A stretch of 64,000 nucleotides of DNA. Source: Viridibacterium sediminicola (GTDB taxonomy: Bacteria > Pseudomonadota > Gammaproteobacteria > Burkholderiales > Rhodocyclaceae). The stretch is taken from contig NZ_JBDIVE010000002.1 in NCBI RefSeq assembly GCF_039631295.1, forward strand, positions 1 through 64,000. Direction: 5' to 3'. The position numbers were made by a program, and so were the translations under genes. Numbering within the stretch: the first letter of the stretch is position 1; each line of letters starts with the position of its first letter. The notes beneath the pieces were generated by a model. It saw nothing but the letters and a program-made list of their open reading frames with translations, searched no databases and had not been told where the DNA came from. Below, in pieces: positions 8,660 to 17,363 of this stretch.

Positions 8660-9657
8660 GCCGGCGCATGGCGCAGCGTGGCGCGGTGGTCTTGCTGAGC
8701 ATCCTGCTACTGGCCTTTCTCGCCCTGATGTTCGCCGGCCACCAAGTCGCCCAGGCCGCTGCACCGGGCGCGCAAAGTGTCCGGCCACAAGCTGCCTTAC
8801 AAGAACAATTACAGGAACTCAAATACGCGCTATTGTTCAAGGCGATGACCGAGGACAACACGCCGGGTACCCTGCCCTGTCCTGACCTCGCGCTCAGCAG
8901 CAGTTGTGCGGCGAGCGTCAGCGGCTTGTCTGGCGAGCTGAGCCCGGCCGCGCTTGCCTTGCCCAGCTTCAGCAGCGCACGCAAGCTTTGCCTGCAATAT
9001 GTCATCGCGCCCTCGCTGCGCAACAGCCTCGATACCGTGTGGCGCGGCAACGACCCCGCGCAAAAACGCATCAATCCGTCTTACGTCGCGGACCTCAGTC
9101 TGGTCGACCCAGCCAGCAATACCAACATCGCGACCTGGGCCGTGCTGCTCGCCAGCTACGAGATCAGTGGTAGCTGCTCGCTCGATGCGCTGGGCTTCCA
9201 GCTGAGCTATAGCAGCAACTCAGGCAACGCGCGCCTGCAAGGCAGTCGTGCCAGCGCGATCAATACCACGCTACTCACGATCCAGCGCGCTGACCTGCTG
9301 CAAGCGCTGTTGTTACAGGTGCTGCAGTCGGTCGATGTCGCCACGCTCAAAAGCTATCTGGCGAACCTGAGTCTCGCAAGCAGCACGCGCCTGAGCGATC
9401 TGCGCAGTGCCCAGCCACAACAATTCGACACGGCCTTGGCCAGCCCCGGTGTGATTGCCACGCTGGGCACCTGCAATGTCGATACCAGCAGCCCGCATCC
9501 ACACGCCTCAGCCGTCAGCTGGCTGTGCTTCAACGCCTGGCATGACTACATTGTTTTCAATCCGCTCGATGCCTCGTTCAGCATCAGCGATGCGCAAAGC
9601 GGCCTGCAATGCACGCGTCGCAATGGCCTGTCCTCATGCGCTCGAGCAAACAGCTAG
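8656..9657 (+). CDS. PilX/GspK-like minor pilin-type protein
   Basis: 333 residues. It starts at ATG 8656, overlapping the previous stop. The N-terminus is MSRRMAQRG followed by a continuous hydrophobic helix (AVVLLSILLLAFLALMFAG), the layout of a prepilin or PilX/GspK-class minor pilin. The mature residue corresponding to Glu5 of ordinary pilins is Leu. A pilin-like 'PGTLPCPD' motif occurs near residue 72, similar to the LPCPA of the next gene. The remainder is Ser/Ala-rich with several cysteines. It is probably an initiation or tip-complex component; the exact MSHA name (MshO/P/Q) cannot be assigned. Confidence 0.5.
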   Translation: MSRRMAQRGAVVLLSILLLAFLALMFAGHQVAQAAAPGAQSVRPQAALQEQLQELKYALLFKAMTEDNTPGTLPCPDLALSSSCAASVSGLSGELSPAALALPSFSSARKLCLQYVIAPSLRNSLDTVWRGNDPAQKRINPSYVADLSLVDPASNTNIATWAVLLASYEISGSCSLDALGFQLSYSSNSGNARLQGSRASAINTTLLTIQRADLLQALLLQVLQSVDVATLKSYLANLSLASSTRLSDLRSAQPQQFDTALASPGVIATLGTCNVDTSSPHPHASAVSWLCFNAWHDYIVFNPLDASFSISDAQSGLQCTRRNGLSSCARANS

Positions 9658-10244
9658 GCATGCGCGGCTTCAGCCTGGTCGAGATCGCCATCGCCCTAGT
9701 GGTGATCTCACTGCTTGCCGGCAGCTTGATGAAGGCCTTCCAGTTACAACTGGCCTTCGGCCGCAGCACACTGGCGCGCGAGCAGCTGCGTGAAGCACGT
9801 GAGGCCTTGCTCAATTATGCCGTCGTCAATCAACGCCTGCCCTGCCCAGCCAGCGACAGCAGCGGCATCGCCCAGACCAGCTGCAGCAGCACGCCGAAGG
9901 GCTGGCTACCCTGGCAAGAGCTGGGTTTGCCCGCACGCGATGCCTGGGGGCAGACACTGCGCTATGCGGTCAGCACAGCAATGAGCACAAGCGGCTTCGG
10001 CCTCGGCAGCACGGGCAGCTTGCAGCTCTATCAGGGCAGCAACCGCATGAACAATGACGAAGCCGTCGCCTTCGTGGTCTGGAGTATCGGTAGCGACGGA
10101 CACGATGCCTCAAGTGGCAGCAACGCGGTTGTCACGGTGGAGAGCCCAAGTTCCGATGATCTGGTCGAATGGGTTTCGCGCTACCTGCTGTTTGGCAAAA
10201 TGCTCGCCGCCGGGCGCAGCCTTTCCTTCGGCGCGGGCCCCTGA
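9636..10244 (+). CDS. Prepilin-type N-methylation protein (pseudopilin) of the MSHA cluster
   Basis: About 202 residues. Class III signal MRSSKQLGMRG|FSLVEIAIAL with the conserved Gly before cleavage, Phe1 and Glu5, so it should be cut and N-methylated by prepilin peptidase. The globular part has LPCPASDSSG and GWLPWQELGLPARDAWG, a pattern typical of minor pseudopilins in MSHA/T2SS-like clusters. The start overlaps the upstream gene by 22 nt. ATG 9636 is preferred, but ATG 9660 would give a very short MRG leader and cannot be excluded. Last gene of the tightly packed run before the adenylate cyclase. Confidence 0.65.
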   Translation: MRSSKQLGMRGFSLVEIAIALVVISLLAGSLMKAFQLQLAFGRSTLAREQLREAREALLNYAVVNQRLPCPASDSSGIAQTSCSSTPKGWLPWQELGLPARDAWGQTLRYAVSTAMSTSGFGLGSTGSLQLYQGSNRMNNDEAVAFVVWSIGSDGHDASSGSNAVVTVESPSSDDLVEWVSRYLLFGKMLAAGRSLSFGAGP

Positions 10245-10283
10245 TCAAGCCAGTACAGCAGTGCTTTGCTATGATCAGCCCAC

Positions 10284-11564
10284 ATGGACAAAGCACGCCC
10301 CGCCACTTCCTTTCTGACGCGCCTGCGCAATGCAGGCATCCATGCCGGAGATAGCGAAGAGCTGCGCCAGCAGAAATCCCTGCTGGTGTTCATGAGCGGC
10401 CTGATCAGCCTCGCCTCGATGATGTGGTTACTGGTTTACGGCTGGATGGGCTCGCTGTTCTCGTCCTGGCTACCTTTGAGCTTGCAGCTGCTGGTTGCGC
10501 TCAATCTATGGAGCTACATCAAGTTCGAGCGCTTCGAGTTGTTTCGCGCGCTGCAAATCGCGCTACTGCTGATCTTCCCCTTCATCGCGCAATGGTCGAT
10601 CGGCGATGTCGTCTCGGCGTCCGGGCTGATCCTGTGGGGCGGGCTGGCGCCGATCTGTGCCTTGCTGTGCATCGGCATCCGTGAGTCCATCTTGTGGCTG
10701 GCGGCCTACCTGATCCTGACCCTTGCCACCGGCATCTCCGACTACCTGCTCGGCGACTTTGCTTCAGTGCTCGACAGCGAAGAAAAACGCCGCAGCGCGA
10801 TGATGTTCTTTGCGCTGAATTTCGCCACTTTGTCGGCCATCATGTTCCTGCTGCTCCGTTACGCGCTGATCGACCGCGGACGTGCGCGCGCCGCACTGGA
10901 GACTGCACATACCCGGCTGGCGGCCGAACAGGCGCGCAGCGAACGCCTCTTGCTCAACGTGCTGCCGGCGCGCATTGCGGGGCGCCTCAAACAATCGGAC
11001 GCCACCATTGCCGACGGCTTCGAGGCCGTCACCGTGATGTTTGCCGACATCGTCAATTTCACCGAGCTGGCAGCCGACATGAAGCCCGAGCAAGTGTTCG
11101 CCATGCTCAATCGCGTTTTCAGCAATTTCGATGAACTTGCTGAAAAGCATGGCCTCGAAAAAATCAAGACCATCGGTGACGCCTACATGGTCGCCGGCGG
11201 ATTGTCGGGCGCGCGCGTCGATGCTGGCGAGGCGGTTGCGGCGCTGGCGCTGGACATCCACAAATGGTTGCGCAAAGACCAGGCAGGACGCAGCAAACCG
11301 CTGAAAATCCGCATCGGCATGGCGACCGGGCCAGTCGTTGCCGGCGTGGTCGGCAAAAAGAAATTCATCTACGACCTCTGGGGCGACACGGTCAACCTGG
11401 CCAGCCGCATCACCGAAGAAAGCCTGCCAGACGGCATCCAGTGCGATGCACGCACCTATCTCCAGCTCAAGGACAGGTTCAGTTTCGAAGGCCCCATTCC
11501 TTTCGACCTCAAAGGCAAAGGGCTGATCGAAGTGTGGCGCATGCAAGGTCGTCATTCGAACTAA
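10284..11564 (+). CDS. Membrane-bound class III adenylate cyclase
   Basis: 426-residue enzyme making cAMP from ATP. The N-terminal ~200 residues hold six hydrophobic segments (about 33-55, 60-75, 90-110, 118-135, 137-155, 175-195), an integral-membrane sensor module. A short coiled linker follows. The class III cyclase domain has the metal site FADIVNFTE (about 253-261), substrate-selecting Lys in EKIKTIGDAYM, and DLWGDTVNLASR with Asp plus the transition-state Asn/Arg. The Lys/Asp pair predicts ATP rather than GTP. It sits 39 nt after a pseudopilin gene and 195 nt before the prepilin, inside the pilus cluster. The membrane module's signal is unknown. Confidence 0.85.
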   Translation: MDKARPATSFLTRLRNAGIHAGDSEELRQQKSLLVFMSGLISLASMMWLLVYGWMGSLFSSWLPLSLQLLVALNLWSYIKFERFELFRALQIALLLIFPFIAQWSIGDVVSASGLILWGGLAPICALLCIGIRESILWLAAYLILTLATGISDYLLGDFASVLDSEEKRRSAMMFFALNFATLSAIMFLLLRYALIDRGRARAALETAHTRLAAEQARSERLLLNVLPARIAGRLKQSDATIADGFEAVTVMFADIVNFTELAADMKPEQVFAMLNRVFSNFDELAEKHGLEKIKTIGDAYMVAGGLSGARVDAGEAVAALALDIHKWLRKDQAGRSKPLKIRIGMATGPVVAGVVGKKKFIYDLWGDTVNLASRITEESLPDGIQCDARTYLQLKDRFSFEGPIPFDLKGKGLIEVWRMQGRHSN

Positions 11565-11703
11565 ATCAGCACCTGCATCAGCGACATGCGCGACGGTGAA
11601 TTGATGACAAATCGCTATGTGAGATTTTGCACAGATCGTCCAGATTTCGACGCGCATTCATGAATTAGTACCGCTAGATCGACATTTCCAGCCCGCCAAC
11701 TAC

Positions 11704-11719
11704 TGGCATCATTGTTGCA
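11704..11719 (+). promoter_or_regulatory. Sigma-54 (RpoN) promoter upstream of the prepilin gene
   Basis: TGGCATCATTGTTGCA matches the sigma-54 consensus (TGGCACG-N4-TTGCA) with the invariant GG and GC at the exact 10-bp spacing. It lies 40 nt ahead of the prepilin ATG. RpoN/PilR control of major pilin genes is well established in other type IV pilus systems. No activator gene is in the window. Confidence 0.65.
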
Positions 11720-11759
11720 GACCCCCAGCACCTACAACCAACACAGGGGTCGATGCAAA

Positions 11760-12458
11760 ATGAGAATTCCTAAAAGCAAGATCGAAGCAGGCTTCACGCT
11801 GATTGAAATCGCCATCGTTCTGGTCATCATCGGCCTCCTGCTCGGAGCCGTCCAGAAGGGTCAGGAGCTCATCAACAGCGGCAAGGCCAAAGCCGTGATG
11901 GCAGACTTCCGCAACACCGCGACGATGCTTTCAGCATTCCAGGATCGCTTCCGTGCCGTGCCGGGTGACGACGCCCAGGCCGCCAACCATCTGGCTGGCG
12001 CCACGACAGCGGCCTCGGCCAGTGGCCAGACACCGGGCAATGGCAACATCGAAGGACTCTGGAGCTCGACCAGCGCCAGCGATGAAAGCGTCATCCTCTG
12101 GCAGCATTTGCGCCTGGCCAATCTGGCCCCCGGGGACACGACGGCGCCGGCCTCCGTCAGCGATCTCAACAGCTGGCTGCCGCGCAATCAGGAAGGCGGC
12201 CGCATCGGCGTCCAGAGCACACCGCTCATCAGCAACTGGAGCGGGCGGCAATTCATTTGCCAGGACAATATCTCCGGCCGCATCGCCCAACAGGTCGACA
12301 GCAATATGGATGACGGCGCGCCGAGCACCGGCAGCATCCGCTTTGGTGCTATGAACGGCAATAACCTGAGCCCCACCTCCGTCGCCAATGGCGCCAGCAG
12401 CAGTGTCAGCGGCAGCTTCAACGAAAGCAGTAGTTACGTGGTCTGCATGAGCTTCTGA
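11760..12458 (+). CDS. Type IV prepilin (MshA-like major pilin candidate)
   Basis: 232 residues. Leader MRIPKSKIEAG followed by FTLIEIAIVLVIIGLLLGAV, with perfect Gly/Phe1/Glu5 prepilin features. ATG 11760 is chosen since the leader then has normal length; upstream in-frame codons have no such signal. The globular part is Ser/Ala/Asn-rich with two cysteines (FICQ near residue 167 and the penultimate VVCMSF), which could form the C-terminal disulfide loop of a pilin. It has its own sigma-54-like promoter and is a separate transcription unit, as expected for an abundant subunit. Major-pilin status is inference. Confidence 0.75.
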   Translation: MRIPKSKIEAGFTLIEIAIVLVIIGLLLGAVQKGQELINSGKAKAVMADFRNTATMLSAFQDRFRAVPGDDAQAANHLAGATTAASASGQTPGNGNIEGLWSSTSASDESVILWQHLRLANLAPGDTTAPASVSDLNSWLPRNQEGGRIGVQSTPLISNWSGRQFICQDNISGRIAQQVDSNMDDGAPSTGSIRFGAMNGNNLSPTSVANGASSSVSGSFNESSSYVVCMSF

Positions 12459-12466
12459 GCCACCCG

Positions 12467-12491
12467 CTGCGGGCGCTGCGCGCGCCCGCAG
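12467..12491. terminator. GC-rich hairpin between convergent genes
   Basis: CTGCGGGCGC, a 5-nt loop, then GCGCCCGCAG: a perfect 10-bp stem placed between the prepilin stop and the stop of the convergent antiporter gene. There is no T-run on either strand, so it may be a Rho-assisted bidirectional terminator rather than a classical intrinsic one. Confidence 0.45.
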
Positions 12492-12493
12492 GC

Positions 12494-14464
12494 TCAGGCG
12501 CCTTTGAGCAGCTTGAGTTCGGCAAGCGACAGATCAGCAGGGACGCCCAGCAGGACCAGCACATCACCGGACTGCAGTACCGTTTCATCCGAAGGATTGA
12601 CGCCACGGATCCCACGCCGGCGAATCGCAGTGACCGTTACATTGATTTCCTGCAAGTGCAGATCCGAGAGCGCAACACCAATCGCGTGCGCGCCGGGCTG
12701 CAGCGCGATTGAATGCAGACGCTCCTGCAGCGCGTCCGGCCGATCAGCTGCATCGGAGGTGCCATGGAAGAATCCACGCATCACCGAATAACGCTGATTG
12801 CGGATGTCACGCACGCTGCGGATCACCCGCGAGAGCGGCATGCCGATCAAGGCCAGCACGTGGCTGGCGAGCATGATCGAGGTCTCCAGCATTTCCGGCA
12901 CCACTTCCACCGCGCCGGCATTGAGCAAGCGCTCCAGATCATTGTCGTCCGCCGCACGCGCCACCACCGGCACATCAGGCCGTACGCTCTGCACGTGGTG
13001 CAGAACGCGCAGCGTCGCCTCGGTATCATTGAAGGACACGACCACCGCGCTGGCGCGCATCAGGCCGGCGGCCATCAGGGTCTCGCGCCGTGCCGAGTCA
13101 CCGAAGACCACGGTATCCCCCGCCGCTGCCGCGCTGCGTACACGATCCGGGTCCAGATCGAGCGCCACGTAGCTCAGCTGCTCCTTCTCGAGGAAACGCG
13201 CCAGATACTGACCACTGCGCCCATAGCCGCAGATGATGATGTGCTTATCGGTCGCAATCGACTGTGCTGCCACGCGGGTCAGCTCCATCGAGCGCAACAG
13301 CCATTCCGAAGCGACAAAGCGCATCACCAGACGGTCGCTGACCTGCACGATCAGCGGCGCCAACAACATCGACAACACCAGCGCCCCCACAGTGACCTGC
13401 AGCGCTTGCGTCGAACCGATGTCCAGATCGCCGGCCAGGGTCAGCAACACGAAGCCAAACTCGCCCCCCGCGCACAGCCACAGGCCGCTGCGCATCGCGG
13501 TACCGGTTGGCGAACCCAGGAGACGGGACACCGCAAAGACGACGCCGAACTTGAGGGCAAGAACGCCGAGCAAAGTCAGCAGCACGAGCAGGAGATTGCT
13601 GGCGATCACGCCGACATCGAGGAACATGCCGACCGTCACCATGAAGAAACCCAGCAGCACATCGCGGAACGGCTTGATGTCCTCCTCGACGTGAAAGCGG
13701 AACTCGGTTTCCGAGATCAACATGCCCGCAAGGAACGCCCCCAGCGCCATCGACAAGCCCGCGCGCTCGGTCACCCAAGCCAGTCCTAGCGTGATGAACA
13801 GAATGTTGAGCATGAACAGCTCGGAGGATTTTCGCTGCGCCACCCAATGGAACCAGGGGCGCATCAGGCGATGACCGAGGAACAGCAACAGGGTCAGCAC
13901 CACCACCGCCTTGAGGGCAGCCCAGCCAAGAATCGGCGCCAGATTGGCGCTCTTCTGGCCCAGTGCGGGAATCAGGATCAGCAAGGGCACCACGGCCACG
14001 TCCTGGAACAGCAGCACACCAAGCACCTCGCGACCATGCGGCGCGTCGAGCTGCATGCGGTCAGCGAGCAATTTGGACAGCACCGCGGTCGAGGACATGG
14101 TCAGTGCCGAAGCCAGCGCAAAGCCCGCCAGCGGGTCAACACCGAGCGCGATGCCGATCACCGTGCCAAGCACGATGCTGAGCAACACCTGCAAGCCGCC
14201 CAGGCCGAACACCAGACGTTTCATCGCGAAGAGGCGGCCCAGCGAAAACTCAAGCCCGATGGTGAACATCAGGAAGACCACGCCAAACTCCGCCAGATAG
14301 TGCGCCTGAGCGGTGTCGGGCACCAGCGCGGCGGCATGCGGGCCAAGCACGGCGCCCATGGTCAGGTAACCCAGTACGGGCGGCAGATTGAGGGTTCTAA
14401 ACAGGGCAACGACCGCGACAGCGGCGGCCAACAGCAGGAGAATCAGTTCCAGGGCGTGGTTCAT
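12494..14464 (-). CDS. CPA2-family monovalent cation:proton antiporter (KefB/YbaL-like)
   Basis: 656 residues. The N-terminal ~385 residues form a sodium/hydrogen exchanger (CPA2) domain with about twelve membrane helices, including GYLTMGAVLGP, FLMFTIGLEFS and a conserved QD pair in LLFQDVAVVPLL. A Rossmann-type RCK_N domain follows (about 400-520, GYGRSGQ and ALDLDPDRV), then an RCK_C domain (about 575-650). The whole resembles KefB/KefC/YbaL K+ efflux proteins gated by nucleotide or thiol ligands. No KefF/KefG ancillary gene is adjacent, so glutathione gating cannot be claimed. Divergent from kdsD. Confidence 0.82.
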   Translation of the reverse strand: MNHALELILLLLAAAVAVVALFRTLNLPPVLGYLTMGAVLGPHAAALVPDTAQAHYLAEFGVVFLMFTIGLEFSLGRLFAMKRLVFGLGGLQVLLSIVLGTVIGIALGVDPLAGFALASALTMSSTAVLSKLLADRMQLDAPHGREVLGVLLFQDVAVVPLLILIPALGQKSANLAPILGWAALKAVVVLTLLLFLGHRLMRPWFHWVAQRKSSELFMLNILFITLGLAWVTERAGLSMALGAFLAGMLISETEFRFHVEEDIKPFRDVLLGFFMVTVGMFLDVGVIASNLLLVLLTLLGVLALKFGVVFAVSRLLGSPTGTAMRSGLWLCAGGEFGFVLLTLAGDLDIGSTQALQVTVGALVLSMLLAPLIVQVSDRLVMRFVASEWLLRSMELTRVAAQSIATDKHIIICGYGRSGQYLARFLEKEQLSYVALDLDPDRVRSAAAAGDTVVFGDSARRETLMAAGLMRASAVVVSFNDTEATLRVLHHVQSVRPDVPVVARAADDNDLERLLNAGAVEVVPEMLETSIMLASHVLALIGMPLSRVIRSVRDIRNQRYSVMRGFFHGTSDAADRPDALQERLHSIALQPGAHAIGVALSDLHLQEINVTVTAIRRRGIRGVNPSDETVLQSGDVLVLLGVPADLSLAELKLLKGA

Positions 14465-14498
14465 TCAGGGGTCTGCTCGGGGACAAGCGGATCGCTTT

Positions 14499-14507
14499 GG
14501 TATACTG
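14499..14507 (+). promoter_or_regulatory. Extended -10 promoter candidate for kdsD
   Basis: TGGTATACT reads as an extended -10 (TGn-TATACT) about 135 nt before the kdsD start, in the antiporter/kdsD divergent gap. The -35 match (GGGACA at 14481) is poor and only 15 bp away, so this is tentative. Confidence 0.35.
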
Positions 14508-14640
14508 CGAGGTCGCGACACGTGAAGCTATTGCGGTTTGACCGACTAGTAAACAGTCAAGGACAGATCCCACACTGCGACACATTATGGCTGGGAGTTT
14601 AACTTTCCCGGCCCGCCAACCCAAGCGGAATCACCACTGC

Positions 14641-15657
14641 ATGAGTCCTGTAGCACCTTTGAGCAGCACGACACCTTCCCCGGAAATAGACCCGCAGATG
14701 CTGGTGCGACGCGCCCGCGATGTACTGCGTATCGAGGCGGCTGCCGTCTCGGCGCTGTCCGAGCGTATCGGCGACGCCTTCGTCAAGGCGGTCAGCATCA
14801 TCCTCGCCAGCCGTGGTCGGGTGATTGTCAGCGGCGTCGGCAAGTCCGGTCACATCGCCCGCAAGATTGCGGCAACCCTGGCCAGCACCGGCACACCCGC
14901 ATATTTCATGCATCCCGGCGAAGCCGCACATGGCGATCTGGGCATGCTGCAGCCAGATGATGTGCTGGTCGCGCTGTCCAACTCCGGCACGGCAGAAGAA
15001 CTGCTGACCATCCTGCCGCATGTCAAACGCATGGGCGCACACCTCATTACCTTGACCGGTCGTGATGACTCACCGATGGCGCAAGTGGCCGACGTACATT
15101 TGAATGTCGGTGTGGCTGAAGAAGCCTGCACCCTCAACCTTGCGCCGACAGCCAGTACCACCGCAGCGCTGGCCATGGGTGACGCGCTAGCCGTCGCCCT
15201 CCTCGAAGCACGCGGTTTCGGCCCTGAAGACTTTGCGCGCTCCCACCCGGGCGGTGCGCTGGGGCGCCGCTTGCTCACCCATGTGCGCGACGTGATGCGT
15301 ACCGGCGATGCAATTCCGCGTGTCTTGCCGGAGGCCAGTTTTGCCGAAGCCTTGCTCGAAATCTCGCGCAAGGGCATGGGCATGACGGCCATTTGCGATG
15401 CGCAAAACACGCTGATCGGCGTATTCACCGACGGCGACCTGCGCCGCCTGCTTGAACGAACGGACGACATCCGCGGTCTGAGCATCGCCAAAGTCATGCA
15501 TGGCACGCCACGCTGCATCGCGCCCGAAGCGCTGGCGGCGGAGGCAGCCAGCATGATGGAACAGCTCTCCATCACCCGTCTGCTGGTCACCGACGCCGCA
15601 GGCGTGCTGGTTGGCGCACTCAATACGCAAGACCTGCTCAAGGCCAAGGTAATCTGA
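14641..15657 (+). CDS. kdsD: D-arabinose 5-phosphate isomerase KdsD (KpsF/GutQ family)
   Basis: Converts ribulose 5-phosphate to arabinose 5-phosphate, the first step towards Kdo for lipopolysaccharide. 338 residues from ATG 14641; the longer in-frame start would add 18 non-conserved residues. The SIS domain (about 40-180) has VSGVGKSGHIARKIAATLAS and LSNSGTAEELL, and SHPGGALGRRLL follows. Two CBS domains complete the C-terminus (about 215-335, GVFTDGDLRR in the first). Head of a kdsD-kdsC-lptC-lptA operon; its stop overlaps the kdsC start. Confidence 0.93.
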   Translation: MSPVAPLSSTTPSPEIDPQMLVRRARDVLRIEAAAVSALSERIGDAFVKAVSIILASRGRVIVSGVGKSGHIARKIAATLASTGTPAYFMHPGEAAHGDLGMLQPDDVLVALSNSGTAEELLTILPHVKRMGAHLITLTGRDDSPMAQVADVHLNVGVAEEACTLNLAPTASTTAALAMGDALAVALLEARGFGPEDFARSHPGGALGRRLLTHVRDVMRTGDAIPRVLPEASFAEALLEISRKGMGMTAICDAQNTLIGVFTDGDLRRLLERTDDIRGLSIAKVMHGTPRCIAPEALAAEAASMMEQLSITRLLVTDAAGVLVGALNTQDLLKAKVI

Positions 15658-16193
15658 TGTCTGACACGCTTTCCGCCCGCAACAAAGCGGCACAACTGCG
15701 CTTGATGGCCTTCGATGTCGACGGTGTGCTCACCGACGGCAGCCTGTTCTTCACGCCCAATGGCGACGAGATCAAGGCCTTCTCCAGCCTCGACGGACAC
15801 GGCCTGAAGATGCTCGCGCAAGCCGGCATCGAGCTGGCCATCATCACCGGCCGCCGCTCGCGCATGGTCGAGCTGCGCGCAGCCAATCTGGGCATCACGC
15901 ATCTGTTCCAGGGCGTCGAAGACAAACGCGCGGTGATGCGCGCCCTGCGCGAGCAGCTGGGGATCAGCCGCGACGCCTCCGGCTACATGGGTGACGACGT
16001 GGTCGATCTGCCGATCCTGCTCGACTGCGGCTTCGCCGCCACCGTTGGCGACGGTCACCGCTTTGTCCGCGAACACGTCGATTTCGTCGCCAGCGCTGGC
16101 GGCGGGCGCGGCGCCGTGCGTGAGCTCAGCGACTTCATCCTCAGCGCGCAAGGCAAGCTCGACGCCATGCTGCAAAGCTACCTCACGCAATGA
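15657..16193 (+). CDS. kdsC: 3-deoxy-D-manno-octulosonate 8-phosphate phosphatase KdsC
   Basis: Cytoplasmic HAD phosphatase releasing Kdo from Kdo-8-phosphate. 178 residues, standard size. Motif I FDVDGVLTDG contains the nucleophile/acid aspartate pair, motif II is IITGRRS, and motif III/IV lies in GYMGDDVVDLP. No cap domain, as usual for this tetrameric family. ATG 15657 overlaps the kdsD TGA by one base, and the stop overlaps the lptC start by four. Confidence 0.93.
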   Translation: MSDTLSARNKAAQLRLMAFDVDGVLTDGSLFFTPNGDEIKAFSSLDGHGLKMLAQAGIELAIITGRRSRMVELRAANLGITHLFQGVEDKRAVMRALREQLGISRDASGYMGDDVVDLPILLDCGFAATVGDGHRFVREHVDFVASAGGGRGAVRELSDFILSAQGKLDAMLQSYLTQ

Positions 16194-16753
16194 ACCGCCT
16201 CAGCTCACTGTTCCCGCTACTCATCGCCGCCCTGCTGGCCATCAGCGCCTACTGGCTGCAGCGCACCGTCAATGGCGAACGCGGACGCACCACCATCGCC
16301 AGCCGTGGTACGCCGGACACCATCATCGAGAACTTCCACATCAACAAGTTCGAAGCCGACGGCACCTTGTCGATGAGCCTCGAAGGTCCCGAGCTCAAGC
16401 ATTTCCCGAGCGATGACTCGGCCGAGCTAACGTCGCCGACGGTGCGCTTCCTGCGCCCGCAACGCAAAAGCGAATGGCGCAGCGACAAGGCCGTGGTCAC
16501 CGAGCAGGGCAATAATGTGTTGATGACCGGCCGGGTCAAGGGCATCGGCTCGGCCAGTAATGGCGAGCCCATGTACTTCGAGACCGAATCACTGACCCTG
16601 CGCTCCCATGATGAAGTCGCCAGCACCAATGAAGCCCTGCGCGTGACGCAGGGGCGCGAACGCATCGACGCCGGCAGCGGCGAATGGGACAATATCAATG
16701 GCCTGCTCAAACTCAAGCAGGTCGAAGCAACTCTTGAACATCGCGGACCATGA
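16190..16753 (+). CDS. lptC: LPS export ABC transporter periplasmic protein LptC
   Basis: 187-residue bitopic protein: an N-terminal membrane helix (LFPLLIAALLAISAYWL) followed by a periplasmic beta-jellyroll that takes LPS from LptBFG and passes it to LptA. The FHINKFEADGTLSMSLEG and MYFETESLTL strands match the LptC family. Coupled to kdsC by a 4-nt overlap and followed by lptA after one base. Confidence 0.9.
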   Translation: MNRLSSLFPLLIAALLAISAYWLQRTVNGERGRTTIASRGTPDTIIENFHINKFEADGTLSMSLEGPELKHFPSDDSAELTSPTVRFLRPQRKSEWRSDKAVVTEQGNNVLMTGRVKGIGSASNGEPMYFETESLTLRSHDEVASTNEALRVTQGRERIDAGSGEWDNINGLLKLKQVEATLEHRGP

Positions 16754-16754
16754 C

Positions 16755-17312
16755 ATGACTGCAGCCCGAACTTCTATTTTTGGCCTGATGGGCCTTGCCT
16801 GTGCCCTGGCCCTGAGCGCCACGCCAGTCAAAGCCGAACGTGCCGACCGTGACAAACCGGTCGTGATGCGCGCCGACTCGGCGACCTACGACGATGTGCG
16901 CAAGACGCGCACGCTGCAAGGCCGCGTGCGCATCACCCAAGGTTCTCTGGTGATTCTCGCCGACAAGCTGGAAATCAGTCTCGATGCCACCGGTTATGAG
17001 CACGCCGTGGCCATCGGTGGTGAGAACGGCCTCGCCCATTTGCAGCAAAAGCGTGAAGGCCGCAACGAGATGGTCTATGCCGAAGCCGAGCGCATCGAAT
17101 ACGACTCCAGCACCGAAATCGCCAAGCTCATCAAACGCGCCTGGGTGCACATGGGCAAGGGCGATGAGGCCTGCGGCGACTACCTCGAATACAACGGCCA
17201 GACCGAAAGCTACCGTGTGCTGAGCAACCCGAATGGCAAACTTGAGGACCAGCTGACGATGATCAGCCCCAGCAAATCGGGTCAAGCCAGCACCTGCGTG
17301 CGCAAAAAATAA
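16755..17312 (+). CDS. lptA: LPS transport periplasmic bridge protein LptA
   Basis: 185 residues. Signal peptide ends SATPVKA before ERADRDKP. ATG 16755 is chosen because it lies one base after the lptC stop and gives a normal signal. The OstA-like jellyroll contains KTRTLQGRVRITQGS, AEAERIEYDSSTEIAKL and GDYLEYNGQTESYRV, the usual LptA strand pattern. It polymerises between LptC and LptD to carry LPS across the periplasm. In most beta- and gammaproteobacteria lptB and rpoN follow directly; here a terminator follows instead. Confidence 0.9.
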   Translation: MTAARTSIFGLMGLACALALSATPVKAERADRDKPVVMRADSATYDDVRKTRTLQGRVRITQGSLVILADKLEISLDATGYEHAVAIGGENGLAHLQQKREGRNEMVYAEAERIEYDSSTEIAKLIKRAWVHMGKGDEACGDYLEYNGQTESYRVLSNPNGKLEDQLTMISPSKSGQASTCVRKK

Positions 17313-17335
17313 GCGCCTGCTTCACCTCACAGCAA

Positions 17336-17363
17336 ACGCCCGGACCCTTGGTCCGGGCGTTTT
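17336..17363 (+). terminator. Rho-independent terminator after lptA
   Basis: ACGCCCGGACC, loop CTT, GGTCCGGGCGT: a perfect 11-bp stem followed by TTTCGTTTG. It closes the kdsD-lptA operon 24 nt after the lptA stop. Confidence 0.85.

Noticed and set aside
12713..14602. Two long plus-strand ORFs over the CPA2 antiporter
   Set aside because: His/Gln-rich low-complexity products typical of antisense to membrane-protein genes.
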